Notes: generated by a model from the letters alone, not told the origin. A stretch of DNA of 10,357 nucleotides from an uncultured Candidatus Saccharibacteria bacterium (GCA_937902295.1 CALGUM010000002.1:1-10357), one strand, 5' to 3'. Counted from the first letter of the stretch, positions 1-7,340 are shown. Translations and numbers: made by a program.

Positions 1-1
1 A

Positions 2-1504
2 CTCTTTAAAAATCATTTTGATTTAACTGAAAACGAGCAGTTTATCGCTCGGCAAATTCTCAAAGAAATTGTATCTCGACTGACATTTATGAGTAATGTG
101 GGACTTAACTACCTCGAGCTCGGCCGAGCTGCGAATACGCTCAGCGGTGGCGAGGCTCAGCGTATCCGGCTGGCGACACAGATTGGTTCGGGCTTGCAAG
201 GAGTGTTGTACGTACTTGATGAGCCATCAATTGGTCTGCATCAGCGTGATAATGACCGTCTCATTGCAACACTCAAGCGACTCCGCGATCTCGGCAATAC
301 TGTACTTGTCGTAGAGCATGACGAAGATACGATTCGCGAAGCCGATTACTTGCTTGATATTGGGCCTGGTGCAGGTGTACAGGGCGGTCAGGTGGTGGCA
401 GCCGGTACGCCGAGCGAAGTGGCGCAGAACCCAGATAGTATCACGGGTCGCTACTTGAATGGTACAGAAAAAATCGATGTGCCAAAAAAACGCCGTACCT
501 TACAGCAAGACCGGGCAGTCATTGTACGAGGTGCGCGAGAAAATAATCTCAAAAGTATTGATGTGACAATCCCTCTAGGTGTCATGACAGTAGTGAGTGG
601 TGTGAGCGGAAGTGGTAAGTCAACACTAGTCAACGATATTCTAGCCAAAGAACTTGCAGCGCGACTACACCGTTCTCAAGTGGTGCCTGGTACGCACGAT
701 AATATCGAAGGTATCGATTTACTCGACAAAGTAATCGTGATTGATCAATCTGCAATCGGTCGCACGCCTCGATCAAACCCTGCAACCTACACAGGTATTT
801 TTACTCCAATTCGTGAGCTTTTCGCGAGTACGCCAGAGGCAAATATTCGCGGCTACAAAGCCGGACGATTTAGCTTTAATGTCAAAGGTGGACGCTGCGA
901 GAACTGTCAGGGCGATGGAATGATCAAGATCGAAATGCATTTTTTGCCGGATGTATACGTTACCTGTGATGTATGTAATGGTAAACGGTATAACCAAGAA
1001 GCGCTTGAGATAAAATACAAGCACAAGACTATTAGCGATATACTCGATATGACGGTAGAAAGCGCTGCAGAATTCTTTGAAAATGTACCGACGGTGCAGC
1101 GCAAGTTGCAGACTCTCGTAGATGTAGGACTCGGGTATATTCGGTTGGGACAGCCAGCGACAACATTTAGTGGTGGCGAGGCGCAGCGAATCAAACTGGC
1201 AAGCGAACTATCGCGGCGATCAACTGGAAAAACCATGTATATCCTCGATGAACCAACTACCGGACTACACTCGGCTGATGTGAAGCGACTGATGGGCATA
1301 TTGCAGCAGCTTGTCGAAGGTGGCAATAGTATGGTGATTATCGAACATAATCTTGACGTGATTAAATCGGCCGATCATGTCATCGATATGGGGCCCGAAG
1401 GTGGTCAAGGCGGCGGTATGGTTGTCGCAGAGGGCACACCTGAAAAGATTACACGGATAGCCCAGTCATTTACGGGCAAATACCTCAAGCCACTCCTTAA
1501 ATAA
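2..1504 (+). CDS. uvrA: UvrABC excinuclease subunit A, C-terminal half (5' end cut by window)
   Basis: UvrA is the damage-recognition ATPase of nucleotide excision repair. It acts as a dimer on DNA and loads UvrB. The frame is open from base 2, and 29 codons before the first ATG at 89 continue the UvrA sequence, so that ATG is internal. The 500 visible residues (the family is about 940) hold, in order: the first ABC signature LSGGEAQR (47-54) with Walker B DE at 73-74, the second Walker A GVSGSGKS (200-207), a CxxC...CxxC zinc finger (Cys 299, 302, 322, 325), the second signature FSGGEAQR (389-396) and Walker B YILDEP (413-418). The first Walker A and the UvrB-binding and insertion regions lie upstream of the window. 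The two ABC halves share nearly the same signature-coding DNA, as expected from internal duplication. It ends in TAA, with no terminator seen before rplY. Confidence 0.98.
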   Translation, partial: LFKNHFDLTENEQFIARQILKEIVSRLTFMSNVGLNYLELGRAANTLSGGEAQRIRLATQIGSGLQGVLYVLDEPSIGLHQRDNDRLIATLKRLRDLGNTVLVVEHDEDTIREADYLLDIGPGAGVQGGQVVAAGTPSEVAQNPDSITGRYLNGTEKIDVPKKRRTLQQDRAVIVRGARENNLKSIDVTIPLGVMTVVSGVSGSGKSTLVNDILAKELAARLHRSQVVPGTHDNIEGIDLLDKVIVIDQSAIGRTPRSNPATYTGIFTPIRELFASTPEANIRGYKAGRFSFNVKGGRCENCQGDGMIKIEMHFLPDVYVTCDVCNGKRYNQEALEIKYKHKTISDILDMTVESAAEFFENVPTVQRKLQTLVDVGLGYIRLGQPATTFSGGEAQRIKLASELSRRSTGKTMYILDEPTTGLHSADVKRLMGILQQLVEGGNSMVIIEHNLDVIKSADHVIDMGPEGGQGGGMVVAEGTPEKITRIAQSFTGKYLKPLLK

Positions 1505-1533
1505 GAAGTACGTTAGTGAGTTCCGATAAAAAA

Positions 1534-1542
1534 TGGTATAAT
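1534..1542 (+). promoter_or_regulatory. Extended -10 promoter for rplY
   Basis: TGGTATAAT is a perfect -10 hexamer (1537-1542) with the TGn extension. The best -35 candidate is poor (TTAGTG at 1513-1518, spacer 18). The predicted start is near 1549, giving a leader of about 44 nt before the L25 ATG. It lies 30 nt after the uvrA stop, so rplY probably has its own transcript. Confidence 0.7.
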
Positions 1543-1578
1543 AGTAGCACTATCATTAGTATTTCCGAAAAGGTATCC

Positions 1579-1608
1579 ATGAAAGGAGAAGTATGGGGAA
1601 TAAAATAG
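1579..1608 (+). CDS. Possible 9-codon leader ORF overlapping the rplY start
   Basis: ATG at 1579 is preceded by AAAAGG (1568-1573) at 5-nt spacing. It opens a short frame, MKGEVWGIK, ending in TAG at 1606-1608. The frame covers the rplY Shine-Dalgarno (1582-1588) and overlaps the first 16 nt of rplY in a different frame. The upstream context (CGAAAAGG, then ATG within 5-6 nt) nearly matches that of pgl (CGAAAAGG at 7372-7379, ATG 7386), which supports a usable initiation site. Translation of it, and any regulatory effect on L25, is inference; it may be chance. Confidence 0.3.
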   Translation: MKGEVWGIK

Positions 1609-2303
1609 AACTCACACTAGAAGAACGCACGGTGCACGGTAAAAAGGTTGCACAGCTACGCAAGGAGTCAATTGTACCGGCTGTTGTATACGGTCCAGGT
1701 ATGGATCCAGTGAATGTGCAGGCGCCACATAACACGCTTGAAAAAATCTACCGCCAGGCTGGCACGCACACGCCAGTGCATATTACAGTTGGCACAAAAA
1801 AGCGTATCGCACTTATCAAAGACGTTGACTTTGATGTAGTCAAGCACACCATTAATCATGTCGCGTTTCATGCCGTGAATGCAAAAGAAACGGTTGTCGC
1901 AGAAATTCCAATCGTGCTAACTGGTATCGGGGAGAGCGAAGCAGAAAAAGCTGGACTTGTTGTCCTGCAATCGCTAGAAAAAATTGAAGTCAAGGCGCTA
2001 CCGATGGACTTGCCAGAATCACTCGAAGTCTCGATTGTAAATCTCAAAGACTCGTCGGAGAAATTGACTGTTGCGGACATTGCGATTCCAAAAAATGTTG
2101 AACTTGTGGATAATCATGCAGGAAGTGCTGATGACGAAGAGGCGCACAGTATCACTGAGCTAGTTGTGGCAAGTGTATACGAGCCAAGTGCCCTCCAGGC
2201 TGCAAATGAAGCTGCTGGTGGCGACGCAGAAGAGGCATCTGCTGACGCAGTAGAGTCCGAAAACGGAACTGAAGCTGCTGCTGACGAAGAAAAGTCAGAA
2301 TAG
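1593..2303 (+). CDS. rplY: Large ribosomal subunit protein bL25, CTC/TL5 type
   Basis: bL25 binds 5S rRNA in the central protuberance of the 50S subunit. The 236 residues show the long CTC form. The N-terminal 5S-binding domain (about 1-95) includes the family stretches VVYGPG (31-36) and KDVDFDVVKHTINHVAF (76-92). The TL5 C-terminal domain follows (about 98-195; VVLQSLEKIEVKALPMDLPE, 123-142). A low-complexity acidic Ala/Glu/Asp tail runs from about 205 to 236. The start at 1593 is chosen because AAAGGAG (1582-1588) precedes it at a tight 4-nt spacing and the N-terminus aligns with the family; the upstream ATG at 1579 is out of frame. A strong terminator follows at 2324. The gene appears to be monocistronic, between its own promoter and that hairpin. 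Confidence 0.95.
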   Translation: MGNKIELTLEERTVHGKKVAQLRKESIVPAVVYGPGMDPVNVQAPHNTLEKIYRQAGTHTPVHITVGTKKRIALIKDVDFDVVKHTINHVAFHAVNAKETVVAEIPIVLTGIGESEAEKAGLVVLQSLEKIEVKALPMDLPESLEVSIVNLKDSSEKLTVADIAIPKNVELVDNHAGSADDEEAHSITELVVASVYEPSALQAANEAAGGDAEEASADAVESENGTEAAADEEKSE

Positions 2304-2323
2304 TTCGGTAAAGTCTACTATGT

Positions 2324-2353
2324 AAATAGCACCCCGATGGGGTGCTATTTTTT
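2324..2353 (+). terminator. Rho-independent terminator after rplY
   Basis: A 12-bp perfect stem (AAATAGCACCCC, 2324-2335, paired with 2339-2350) has a 3-nt GAT loop and ends in a run of six T (2348-2353). It lies 20 nt after the rplY stop. On the opposite strand the stem is followed by only three T, so it should be a weaker stop for the convergent ABC transporter, whose stop is at 2387. Confidence 0.93.
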
Positions 2354-2386
2354 GATACTGCAAAAGTGCGTCATGTATTTTGGTGA

Positions 2387-4135
2387 TTATTCTTCGATAA
2401 ATCCGCCACTTTGATGGCTCCAGAGGTTGGCATATATGCCATTCTCGCGCAACAAGGATGCGTGAGTGCCGTCTTCTACGATAGTACCTTTGTCTAGTAC
2501 GAGAATACGATCAAGTTTTGCAATGGTAGAGAGGCGATGTGCTATCACAAGGGAAGTACGTCCTTTCATAAGTATTTCGAGCGAATCCTGAATGAGTTTT
2601 TCTGATTCGCTATCGAGCGCCGAGGTTGCTTCGTCTAAGATAAGTATGGGAGCGTCTTTTAAGATGGCGCGCGCAATCGCAATGCGTTGACGTTGTCCGC
2701 CAGATAATTTCACACCTCGTTCGCCAACGAGTGTCGCGAGTCCATTTGGCAACGCATCGATAAAGTCGAGTGCATTGGCTTGTTGTGCAGCCTGACGAAT
2801 TTGTGCATCAGTTGCATCAGGTTTTCCGTAGGCAATGTTTTCGCGAAGAGTCCGGTGAAATAGCATAGGTTCTTGGGGCACATAAGCGATATGGTCACGA
2901 AGACTGCTCTGTGCAAGATGTCGAATGTCTTTTCCTCCAATTGTGATCGATCCTTCGGTGACATCCGCAAAACGGAGCAAGAGGTGAGTGATCGTTGTTT
3001 TACCGGCGCCTGAATGCCCTACGAGTCCCACTTTTTGACCCGAAGGAATCGTTAGGTTGATCGCATCGAGTACGTTCTCTTTACCGTCTTTGTAGCGATA
3101 TGATGCGTCTTTAAACTGAATCACAGGGTGAGGGGTGGTGAGTGCGGCAGCATCATTACTGTCTTTTACATCAATGTCAGTCGTGAGCATGTCGCTCATT
3201 GGCGCAGCATCAAGAAAGAGTTGGTCGTACCCGTTGAGCATTTCACCGAGTGTGAAAAGTTGCGACGCGATACGCTGTAAATAGGTAAGCGTAAATACAG
3301 CCATAGCAACGTCCATCCTGTCATCGATGACTAGGTAGGCACAAAGTCCCACGGCAATAATCTGCACGGACGTCATAACAAATACGCGTGCCGAGCCTTC
3401 AAAAGCCATAAAGCTAAAGTCGCGGACATAAATGTCACGGAAACGACGATTCTTTTTCGACAAGGCCTCGATTTCAGTTTCTTCGTGTGCGAAAGTTTTT
3501 ACTATAAGATTATTGGTGACTGCATCAGCGACGCTGCCGTGTATTTCTCCGATCAGCTCCTTGCGCTCTTTGCGCCACGGAGCTCGTTTTTTTAAGCTCC
3601 ATCGCACTTGAATAATAAGTGTCGTAATGAGAATCACGATGATCCCAGCTAGGATAAGTGAATGCGTAGCGACAATGGCGAGACCCACGCCAACCGACAT
3701 GATGAACCCTAGTGTTCGAATGACAAAAAGATCTTGCAAAGATGTTGCGGCGCGTACAAAATCAATATAGCGACTCGTGAGTGCACCAACCTTTTGATTG
3801 ACGAAAAAATTAATATCTTTGCGTAGTAGTGTAGCAAATGTCGTATCGCTCAACGATTGACGCACTTTGCCTTCGTGTCGTATGAGAGTCTGAAACCCAA
3901 TGACATTCGACAACACACCGGCCATGCCGACGGCAGCTGCGGCTATGAGGCTACTGCGAATTGTATCTGTATCACCCGATGACAACCCGCCGATTGCTTG
4001 ACTGAAGAAATAGGGGAGGAGGGTGTCAATAAAAAGTGCACCGAGGGGAATCGATATGAGCATGATAATAAAACTAGTTTTATACAGACGCACGTGCGCC
4101 CAGTAAAGTTTGAGAGTGTTTTTATTTGTCGCCAT
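2387..4135 (-). CDS. ABC exporter half-transporter, fused permease and ATPase (MsbA/MDR-like)
   Basis: This 582-residue fused permease-ATPase should act as a homo- or heterodimer at the cytoplasmic membrane to export a lipid, drug or peptide; the substrate cannot be read from sequence. About six membrane segments are visible (roughly 20-45, 62-84, 138-158, 159-176, 248-271, 276-298). The ATPase domain is complete: Walker A GHSGAGKT (373-380), Q-loop Gln421, signature LSGGQ (477-481), Walker B ILILDE (497-502) with catalytic Glu502, D-loop SALD (505-508) and H-loop His533. No key residue is missing, so it should be active. ATG at 4135 has AAAAGG 7 nt upstream. The gene stands alone, convergent with rplY and divergent from trhO. 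No second half-transporter or regulator is adjacent, which favours a homodimer. Confidence 0.95.
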   Translation of the reverse strand: MATNKNTLKLYWAHVRLYKTSFIIMLISIPLGALFIDTLLPYFFSQAIGGLSSGDTDTIRSSLIAAAAVGMAGVLSNVIGFQTLIRHEGKVRQSLSDTTFATLLRKDINFFVNQKVGALTSRYIDFVRAATSLQDLFVIRTLGFIMSVGVGLAIVATHSLILAGIIVILITTLIIQVRWSLKKRAPWRKERKELIGEIHGSVADAVTNNLIVKTFAHEETEIEALSKKNRRFRDIYVRDFSFMAFEGSARVFVMTSVQIIAVGLCAYLVIDDRMDVAMAVFTLTYLQRIASQLFTLGEMLNGYDQLFLDAAPMSDMLTTDIDVKDSNDAAALTTPHPVIQFKDASYRYKDGKENVLDAINLTIPSGQKVGLVGHSGAGKTTITHLLLRFADVTEGSITIGGKDIRHLAQSSLRDHIAYVPQEPMLFHRTLRENIAYGKPDATDAQIRQAAQQANALDFIDALPNGLATLVGERGVKLSGGQRQRIAIARAILKDAPILILDEATSALDSESEKLIQDSLEILMKGRTSLVIAHRLSTIAKLDRILVLDKGTIVEDGTHASLLRENGIYANLWSHQSGGFIEE

Positions 4136-4175
4136 AGAGAAACCTTTTACGTTAGTGCAATGTGATAGGGGGGGT

Positions 4176-4232
4176 GAATCTGACGGATTCGTATATTCAA
4201 GTGTCGGATGAATAGGAGATCTTGTAGCAAGA
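4176..4232 (-). other. Two small hairpins in the ABC transporter leader
   Basis: The predicted mRNA leader of about 104 nt (4239 down to 4136) contains TCTTG-CTA-CAAGA near its 5' end (4232-4220). It also contains GAATC-CGTCA-GATTC (4190-4176), followed at once by a run of seven C (4174-4168). Each stem is only 5 bp, so neither is convincing alone. The leader is unusual among genes that here mostly have short or no leaders. Confidence 0.35.
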
Positions 4233-4245
4233 CCGTGATGTAGTA

Positions 4246-4274
4246 ACTATAGCACACACTGCGTATATTTGCAA
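4246..4274 (-). promoter_or_regulatory. Promoter of the ABC transporter
   Basis: On the minus strand, -35 TTGCAA (4274-4269, 4 of 6 consensus bases), a 17-bp spacer and -10 TATAGT (4251-4246) with TGC before it form a good extended -10 promoter. The predicted start is near 4239, giving a leader of about 104 nt before ATG 4135. It faces away from the trhO promoter. Confidence 0.7.
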
Positions 4275-4293
4275 AAAAATCACCGCCACTTGC

Positions 4294-4322
4294 ATGACGA
4301 GGGGGCTCGAATATGCTATAAT
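4294..4322 (+). promoter_or_regulatory. Promoter of trhO placing the transcript start at the ATG
   Basis: -35 ATGACG (4294-4299, 4 of 6 consensus bases), a 17-bp spacer and -10 TATAAT (4317-4322) with TGC before it. Only 7 nt separate the hexamer from ATG 4330, so the transcription start should fall at or next to the start codon. The mRNA would then be leaderless. Confidence 0.75.
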
Positions 4323-4329
4323 AAGCTAT

Positions 4330-5247
4330 ATGCAGAAAATACTTCTCTACTATAAATTTACACCTCTCAAAGACCCTGAGTCAGTCAAACTTTGGCAGAA
4401 AACCTTGACAGACAGCCTCGGATTACGGGGTCGTATACTTGTAAGTGAGCATGGACTCAATGGTACTGTCGGCGGTGAGATGGACGATCTCAAGATGTAT
4501 ATAAAAGAAACAAAAAAATTCCCAGGATTTAAAGATATCGTGTTCAAGTGGAGTGATGGAAGTCGGGAAGACTTTCCACGTATGAGCGTCAAGCATCGCC
4601 GAGAGTTAGTTGGATTTAAGAACTCTGATGATGAATTTGATGTCGATGAAGCAGGAGTAGTCGGTGGTGGAACACACCTCAAGCCTAGTCAAGTTCATGA
4701 GTTGGTTGAGCAATACGGCGATGACGTGATATTTTTCGACGGACGTAATGAGCACGAAGCCAAGATCGGTAAATTCAAAAATGCGATTGTACCAAACACG
4801 AATACGAGCCGTGACTTTATAGCCGAACTTGAAAGTGATAAGTATGACGAAATAAAGAACAAAAAAATCGTTACCTATTGTACCGGTGGTATTCGCTGCG
4901 AAGTTATTTCTGCCATGATGAAGAAGCGAGGGTTCGAAGATGTTTACCAGATCGATGGGGGAATTGTAAAGTACGGCGAAGCGTACGGAGACGATGGCCT
5001 ATGGGAAGGAAGTCTACGCGTGTTCGACAATCGTATGACGGTTGAATTTAGTGATCATGCAAAGACTATTGGAGAGTGTACTCATTGCCACGGTGCAACA
5101 AGCAATTTTGAAAATTGTGCACATATGGAGTGTAATGATCTCGTATTAATTTGTGAGAACTGCAAACAAAATCCTGACTTACTCTTTCATACTTCGGAGT
5201 GCAAAACGACACACGAAGCAAAAATTGGCGCTACCGCAAGCGCGTAA
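4330..5247 (+). CDS. trhO: tRNA uridine(34) hydroxylase, rhodanese family (TrhO/YceA)
   Basis: TrhO hydroxylates wobble uridine U34 of tRNAs using oxygen, the first step toward 5-methoxy- or 5-oxyacetic-uridine. The 305 residues match the usual family length. An N-terminal acylphosphatase-like region (about 1-90) has the typical opening QKILLYYKF and the stretch GLNGTVGG (42-49). The rhodanese domain (about 115-220) has the active-site loop YCTGGIRCE (183-191) with Cys184 and Cys190. A cysteine-rich C-terminus follows (Cys 250, 253, 263, 268, 275, 278, 291), probably metal-binding or structural. An in-frame ATG at 4294 exists, but it lies in the -35 element; the start at 4330 fits both the family N-terminus and the promoter. 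No Shine-Dalgarno is possible, so the mRNA is probably leaderless. It is followed 41 nt later by mpg, which has its own promoter. Confidence 0.93.
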   Translation: MQKILLYYKFTPLKDPESVKLWQKTLTDSLGLRGRILVSEHGLNGTVGGEMDDLKMYIKETKKFPGFKDIVFKWSDGSREDFPRMSVKHRRELVGFKNSDDEFDVDEAGVVGGGTHLKPSQVHELVEQYGDDVIFFDGRNEHEAKIGKFKNAIVPNTNTSRDFIAELESDKYDEIKNKKIVTYCTGGIRCEVISAMMKKRGFEDVYQIDGGIVKYGEAYGDDGLWEGSLRVFDNRMTVEFSDHAKTIGECTHCHGATSNFENCAHMECNDLVLICENCKQNPDLLFHTSECKTTHEAKIGATASA

Positions 5248-5273
5248 CTAGCAACTCCATCAGTGGTAGCAGG

Positions 5274-5282
5274 TGTTATGAT
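5274..5282 (+). promoter_or_regulatory. Extended -10 promoter of mpg
   Basis: TGTTATGAT (hexamer 5277-5282) is an extended -10 in the 41-bp gap after trhO, with no recognisable -35. It ends 6 nt before ATG 5289, predicting a leaderless mRNA and transcription separate from trhO. Confidence 0.55.
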
Positions 5283-5288
5283 GGAACT

Positions 5289-5873
5289 ATGACATACGAC
5301 GATTTTTCATGGCTCAATGTCCCAGCCGATGACGCTGCAAAACGCCTTCTTGGGTGTGAGCTACTGAGCGAAATTGATGGTAAAAAAATACGTGTGAAAA
5401 TCGTTGAAACCGAAGCATACGATCAGGCGGACGAAGCGAGCCATGCATTTCGCGGGCGTACATCCCGTAATGAGGCAATGTTTCATGCGGCGGGGCATTT
5501 GTATGTATATTTTACGTATGGGATGCACCATTGTTGCAACGTAGTCTGCGGTGAAAAAGGGTATGGTGCAGGAGTACTTATACGGGCAGTCGAACCGCTC
5601 GAAGGAATGGAAGTGATCGAAGCGCGCCGCGGAATGAGTGGTGTACGTGTCACGAATGGTCCAGGGAAAGTGTGCGCTGCACTCGGTATTAATAGAATAC
5701 ACACAGGTCACCTGCTGTCAGCAGCGCCACTTCAATTGATCAAAAAGTCAGCTTTGCCGAACAATCACATAGTCGTTGATACGAGAATTGGGATATCCAA
5801 AGCGACGAGTGACATGCGCAGATTCTATATTAAAGATAATCCCTATGTGTCGAAAAAAGTAACCAGCAGTTAA
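5289..5873 (+). CDS. mpg: 3-methyladenine DNA glycosylase, AAG/MPG family
   Basis: This monofunctional base-excision enzyme removes alkylated purines and hypoxanthine/ethenoadenine from DNA. The 194 residues cover the whole AAG fold (about 200 in bacteria). The active-site stretch IVETEAY (38-44) holds the general base Glu42 and Tyr44, equivalent to human E125 and Y127. His52 matches human H136. YVYFTYGMHHCCN (72-84), LIRAVEPLEG (97-106, Arg99 equivalent to human R182) and TNGPGKV (122-128) complete the pattern. An in-frame ATG at 5199 would add 30 residues unlike the family and overlap trhO by 49 nt; ATG 5289 lies 6 nt after an extended -10 and is preferred. No Shine-Dalgarno is present. The gene ends 25 bp from the convergent erm-like gene, with no terminator hairpin seen between them. 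Confidence 0.94.
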   Translation: MTYDDFSWLNVPADDAAKRLLGCELLSEIDGKKIRVKIVETEAYDQADEASHAFRGRTSRNEAMFHAAGHLYVYFTYGMHHCCNVVCGEKGYGAGVLIRAVEPLEGMEVIEARRGMSGVRVTNGPGKVCAALGINRIHTGHLLSAAPLQLIKKSALPNNHIVVDTRIGISKATSDMRRFYIKDNPYVSKKVTSS

Positions 5874-5898
5874 GTGGTAACACTAATCAAGAAGGAGA

Positions 5899-6615
5899 TT
5901 ACTTGCGCTGTTGTGTGCGGTTAAATAACGCCACCCACTCCTGAGTAGTGAGCTCGGAGGGCTTTTTGTCACCAAGACTAAAAGTTGCGAAGTATTTTTG
6001 ACGAGAAAAGCATTGCTCGACAAACTCACGATACTTTGACATCTGCTCTGGAGCGAGAAGCGGCGCATCACGTCGCAATAGTTCAATAAAGACAGTGTCG
6101 ACGGCAGGATGTGGCCAAAAATCAGTCCGCTGCAATTTATAGCGCACACGAACAGTAAATTGGGGTGCAATGCTCGCACCGAGTAGACTAGTGAAACTAC
6201 GCTGTCCTATGAGTAGTTTTTGACCAAATTGTTTCTGGACGATAAGGTAGATCGCTGCGGGAAGATTGTCCGTTTCTGTGAAGCGCTTGAGTATGGGCGA
6301 ACTCAAATGGAAAGGGATATTGGCGAAAATTTTATACTCACCTGGCGGCAATGGAAATGAAAGTGCGTCACTCGCGAGAATAGTGACATTGTCGTGGCGA
6401 GCAAGATTATCTTTGAGTGTCGCAATAAGCCGCGCGTCGTGTTCAACGGCCACTACTCGTGCAACTCTTTCGGCTAGAGTATCGGCGATGATGCCGCTAC
6501 CTGCACCTATATCGTAGACCGTATCGGTTTTTTTAAGGTTTGAATGGCCGACCAATGTTTTGATAAGTTGAGGTTTGCGCAGGAAATTCTGTGATGATGT
6601 ATGCTGACGTTTCAT
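5899..6615 (-). CDS. Erm-like rRNA adenine N6-methyltransferase (KsgA/Erm superfamily)
   Basis: A SAM-dependent methyltransferase of 238 residues. Erm enzymes dimethylate A2058 of 23S rRNA and give macrolide-lincosamide-streptogramin B resistance; KsgA dimethylates two 16S adenines. SAM motif I is DIGAGSG (35-41), the acidic ribose-binding residue is Glu58, and the catalytic motif IV is NIPF (99-102). Erm-type features are SSQNFL (7-12) where KsgA has GQNFL/GQHFL, NIPF rather than NLPY, KIFANIPFHLSSPILKRF (95-112) and IYLIV (122-126), closely like ErmC from memory, plus WVALFN (227-232) near the C-terminus, similar to the ErmC end. RTDFWPHPAVD (163-173) fits both families. The length fits Erm (about 245) better than KsgA (about 270). 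The start lies 8 nt after a -10 with no Shine-Dalgarno, leaving no room for the leader-peptide attenuation of classical inducible erm genes. Family is sure; Erm rather than KsgA is likely. Confidence 0.85.
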   Translation of the reverse strand: MKRQHTSSQNFLRKPQLIKTLVGHSNLKKTDTVYDIGAGSGIIADTLAERVARVVAVEHDARLIATLKDNLARHDNVTILASDALSFPLPPGEYKIFANIPFHLSSPILKRFTETDNLPAAIYLIVQKQFGQKLLIGQRSFTSLLGASIAPQFTVRVRYKLQRTDFWPHPAVDTVFIELLRRDAPLLAPEQMSKYREFVEQCFSRQKYFATFSLGDKKPSELTTQEWVALFNRTQQRK

Positions 6616-6619
6616 TATC

Positions 6620-6647
6620 TACTAGCATAGCGCAAGTAAGGCTAGTA
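6620..6647. repeat. Inverted repeat between divergent promoters
   Basis: TACTAGC (6620-6626) and GCTAGTA (6641-6647) form a perfect 7-bp inverted repeat with a 14-bp centre in the 42-bp gap between the erm-like and liaF-like genes. Each arm overlaps one of the two -10 hexamers. It may be an operator serving both genes, or chance. Confidence 0.4.
6624..6629 (-). promoter_or_regulatory. -10 element of the erm-like gene
   Basis: TATGCT on the minus strand, 8 nt before ATG 6615, with no clear -35 and no TGn extension. The expected transcription start lies at or within a base or two of the ATG, so the mRNA should be leaderless. It lies within the region RNA polymerase would cover at the opposing promoter. 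Confidence 0.5.
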
Positions 6648-6651
6648 TGAT
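6646..6651 (+). promoter_or_regulatory. -10 element of the liaF-like gene
   Basis: TATGAT ends 6 nt before ATG 6658, with no convincing -35 (its place is taken by the opposing -10). It predicts a leaderless mRNA. Confidence 0.5.
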
Positions 6652-6657
6652 ACATAT

Positions 6658-7332
6658 ATGAACGCATCACTTTTACGAATTATTACGGGTCTCGCAATAG
6701 TAGCGATAGGCACTGCGGTTCTCGCTGCAAATATTGGCATATGGAATATCAACCTAAGTGAAATATGGAATACGTGGTGGCCGCTACTCGTGATAGTCGG
6801 CGGTGTCATGATATTTATCAACGATACGAGAAGCTATGTATGGGCACTGCTAGTAGTAATTGCCGGAGTAGTACTGCAGCTACACGCATTAGATATTGTA
6901 CAAGTCAATCCTTGGCAAGTCCTTTGGCCAATGGCTATTATTGCGGTTGGTATCATGATCGCGGTTGAGACAGGTCGGCGCACTAATACGTCAGTAACAA
7001 AAAAAGATCAAGATGATGTAACGGCAATTTTGGGCGGTAGCGACAAGCGATATACATCTGAAAACTATAAGGGTACTTCAGTGACAACTATTATGGGGGG
7101 TGTAAAACTCGACCTATCAAAAGTTACTATCAAAAAAGAGGCTGTCGTGTCGGTAACAGCTATTATGGGCGGCGTGGAGCTCATCGTACCACGGCATGTT
7201 ACGGTTCGAAACGAAGTAGTCTCTGTGCTTGGAGGCGTAGAGGACAGATCATCACAAGACACTACATCCAATGCACCAACATTAGTGGTGACTGGTGAAG
7301 TGGTCTTAGGTGGTGTCGAAATCAAGAACTAG
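6658..7332 (+). CDS. LiaF-like membrane protein: DUF5668-type transmembrane region plus GG-repeat C-terminal domain
   Basis: The N-terminal half has about four membrane helices (roughly 7-25, 40-54, 60-78, 88-104), paired as in the LiaI/LiaF-like DUF5668 region. After a charged linker (107-120), the soluble C-terminal half carries five evenly spaced hydrophobic-hydrophobic-Gly-Gly motifs: ILGG 124, IMGG 145, IMGG 169, VLGG 190, VLGG 216, each the turn of a beta repeat. This resembles the cell-wall-active antibiotic response (LiaF) domain. In Firmicutes, LiaF restrains the LiaS sensor kinase that detects cell-envelope stress. No LiaS/LiaR pair is visible here, so the role is open: envelope-stress sensing or membrane scaffolding. 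The start at 6658 follows a -10 by 6 nt without a Shine-Dalgarno. The gene is divergent from the erm-like methyltransferase, and pgl follows after 53 nt with its own promoter. Confidence 0.8.
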   Translation: MNASLLRIITGLAIVAIGTAVLAANIGIWNINLSEIWNTWWPLLVIVGGVMIFINDTRSYVWALLVVIAGVVLQLHALDIVQVNPWQVLWPMAIIAVGIMIAVETGRRTNTSVTKKDQDDVTAILGGSDKRYTSENYKGTSVTTIMGGVKLDLSKVTIKKEAVVSVTAIMGGVELIVPRHVTVRNEVVSVLGGVEDRSSQDTTSNAPTLVVTGEVVLGGVEIKN

Positions 7333-7340
7333 CGCGCGAG

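Noticed and set aside
140..1200. Repeated DNA around 140-180 and 1166-1200 as a mobile or tandem repeat.
   Set aside because: These are the two ABC signature regions of UvrA, similar because of the ancient internal duplication.
907..1326. 139-codon minus-strand open frame opposite uvrA.
   Set aside because: It lies antisense to the zinc-finger and second ATPase region of uvrA, has no family resemblance, and is a shadow of the conserved coding strand. The same applies to the other long antisense frames in trhO, mpg, liaF, gnd and uvrC.
5199..5288. Longer mpg start at 5199.
   Set aside because: It would add 30 non-family residues overlapping trhO by 49 nt, and it ignores the -10 element at 5277-5282 next to ATG 5289.
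5899..6615. Calling this gene ksgA (16S dimethyladenosine transferase).
   Set aside because: The superfamily is right, but SSQNFL, NIPF, IYLIV and the short length fit Erm better than KsgA (GQNFL/GQHFL, NLPY, longer C-terminus). The symbol is left empty because phylogeny would be needed.
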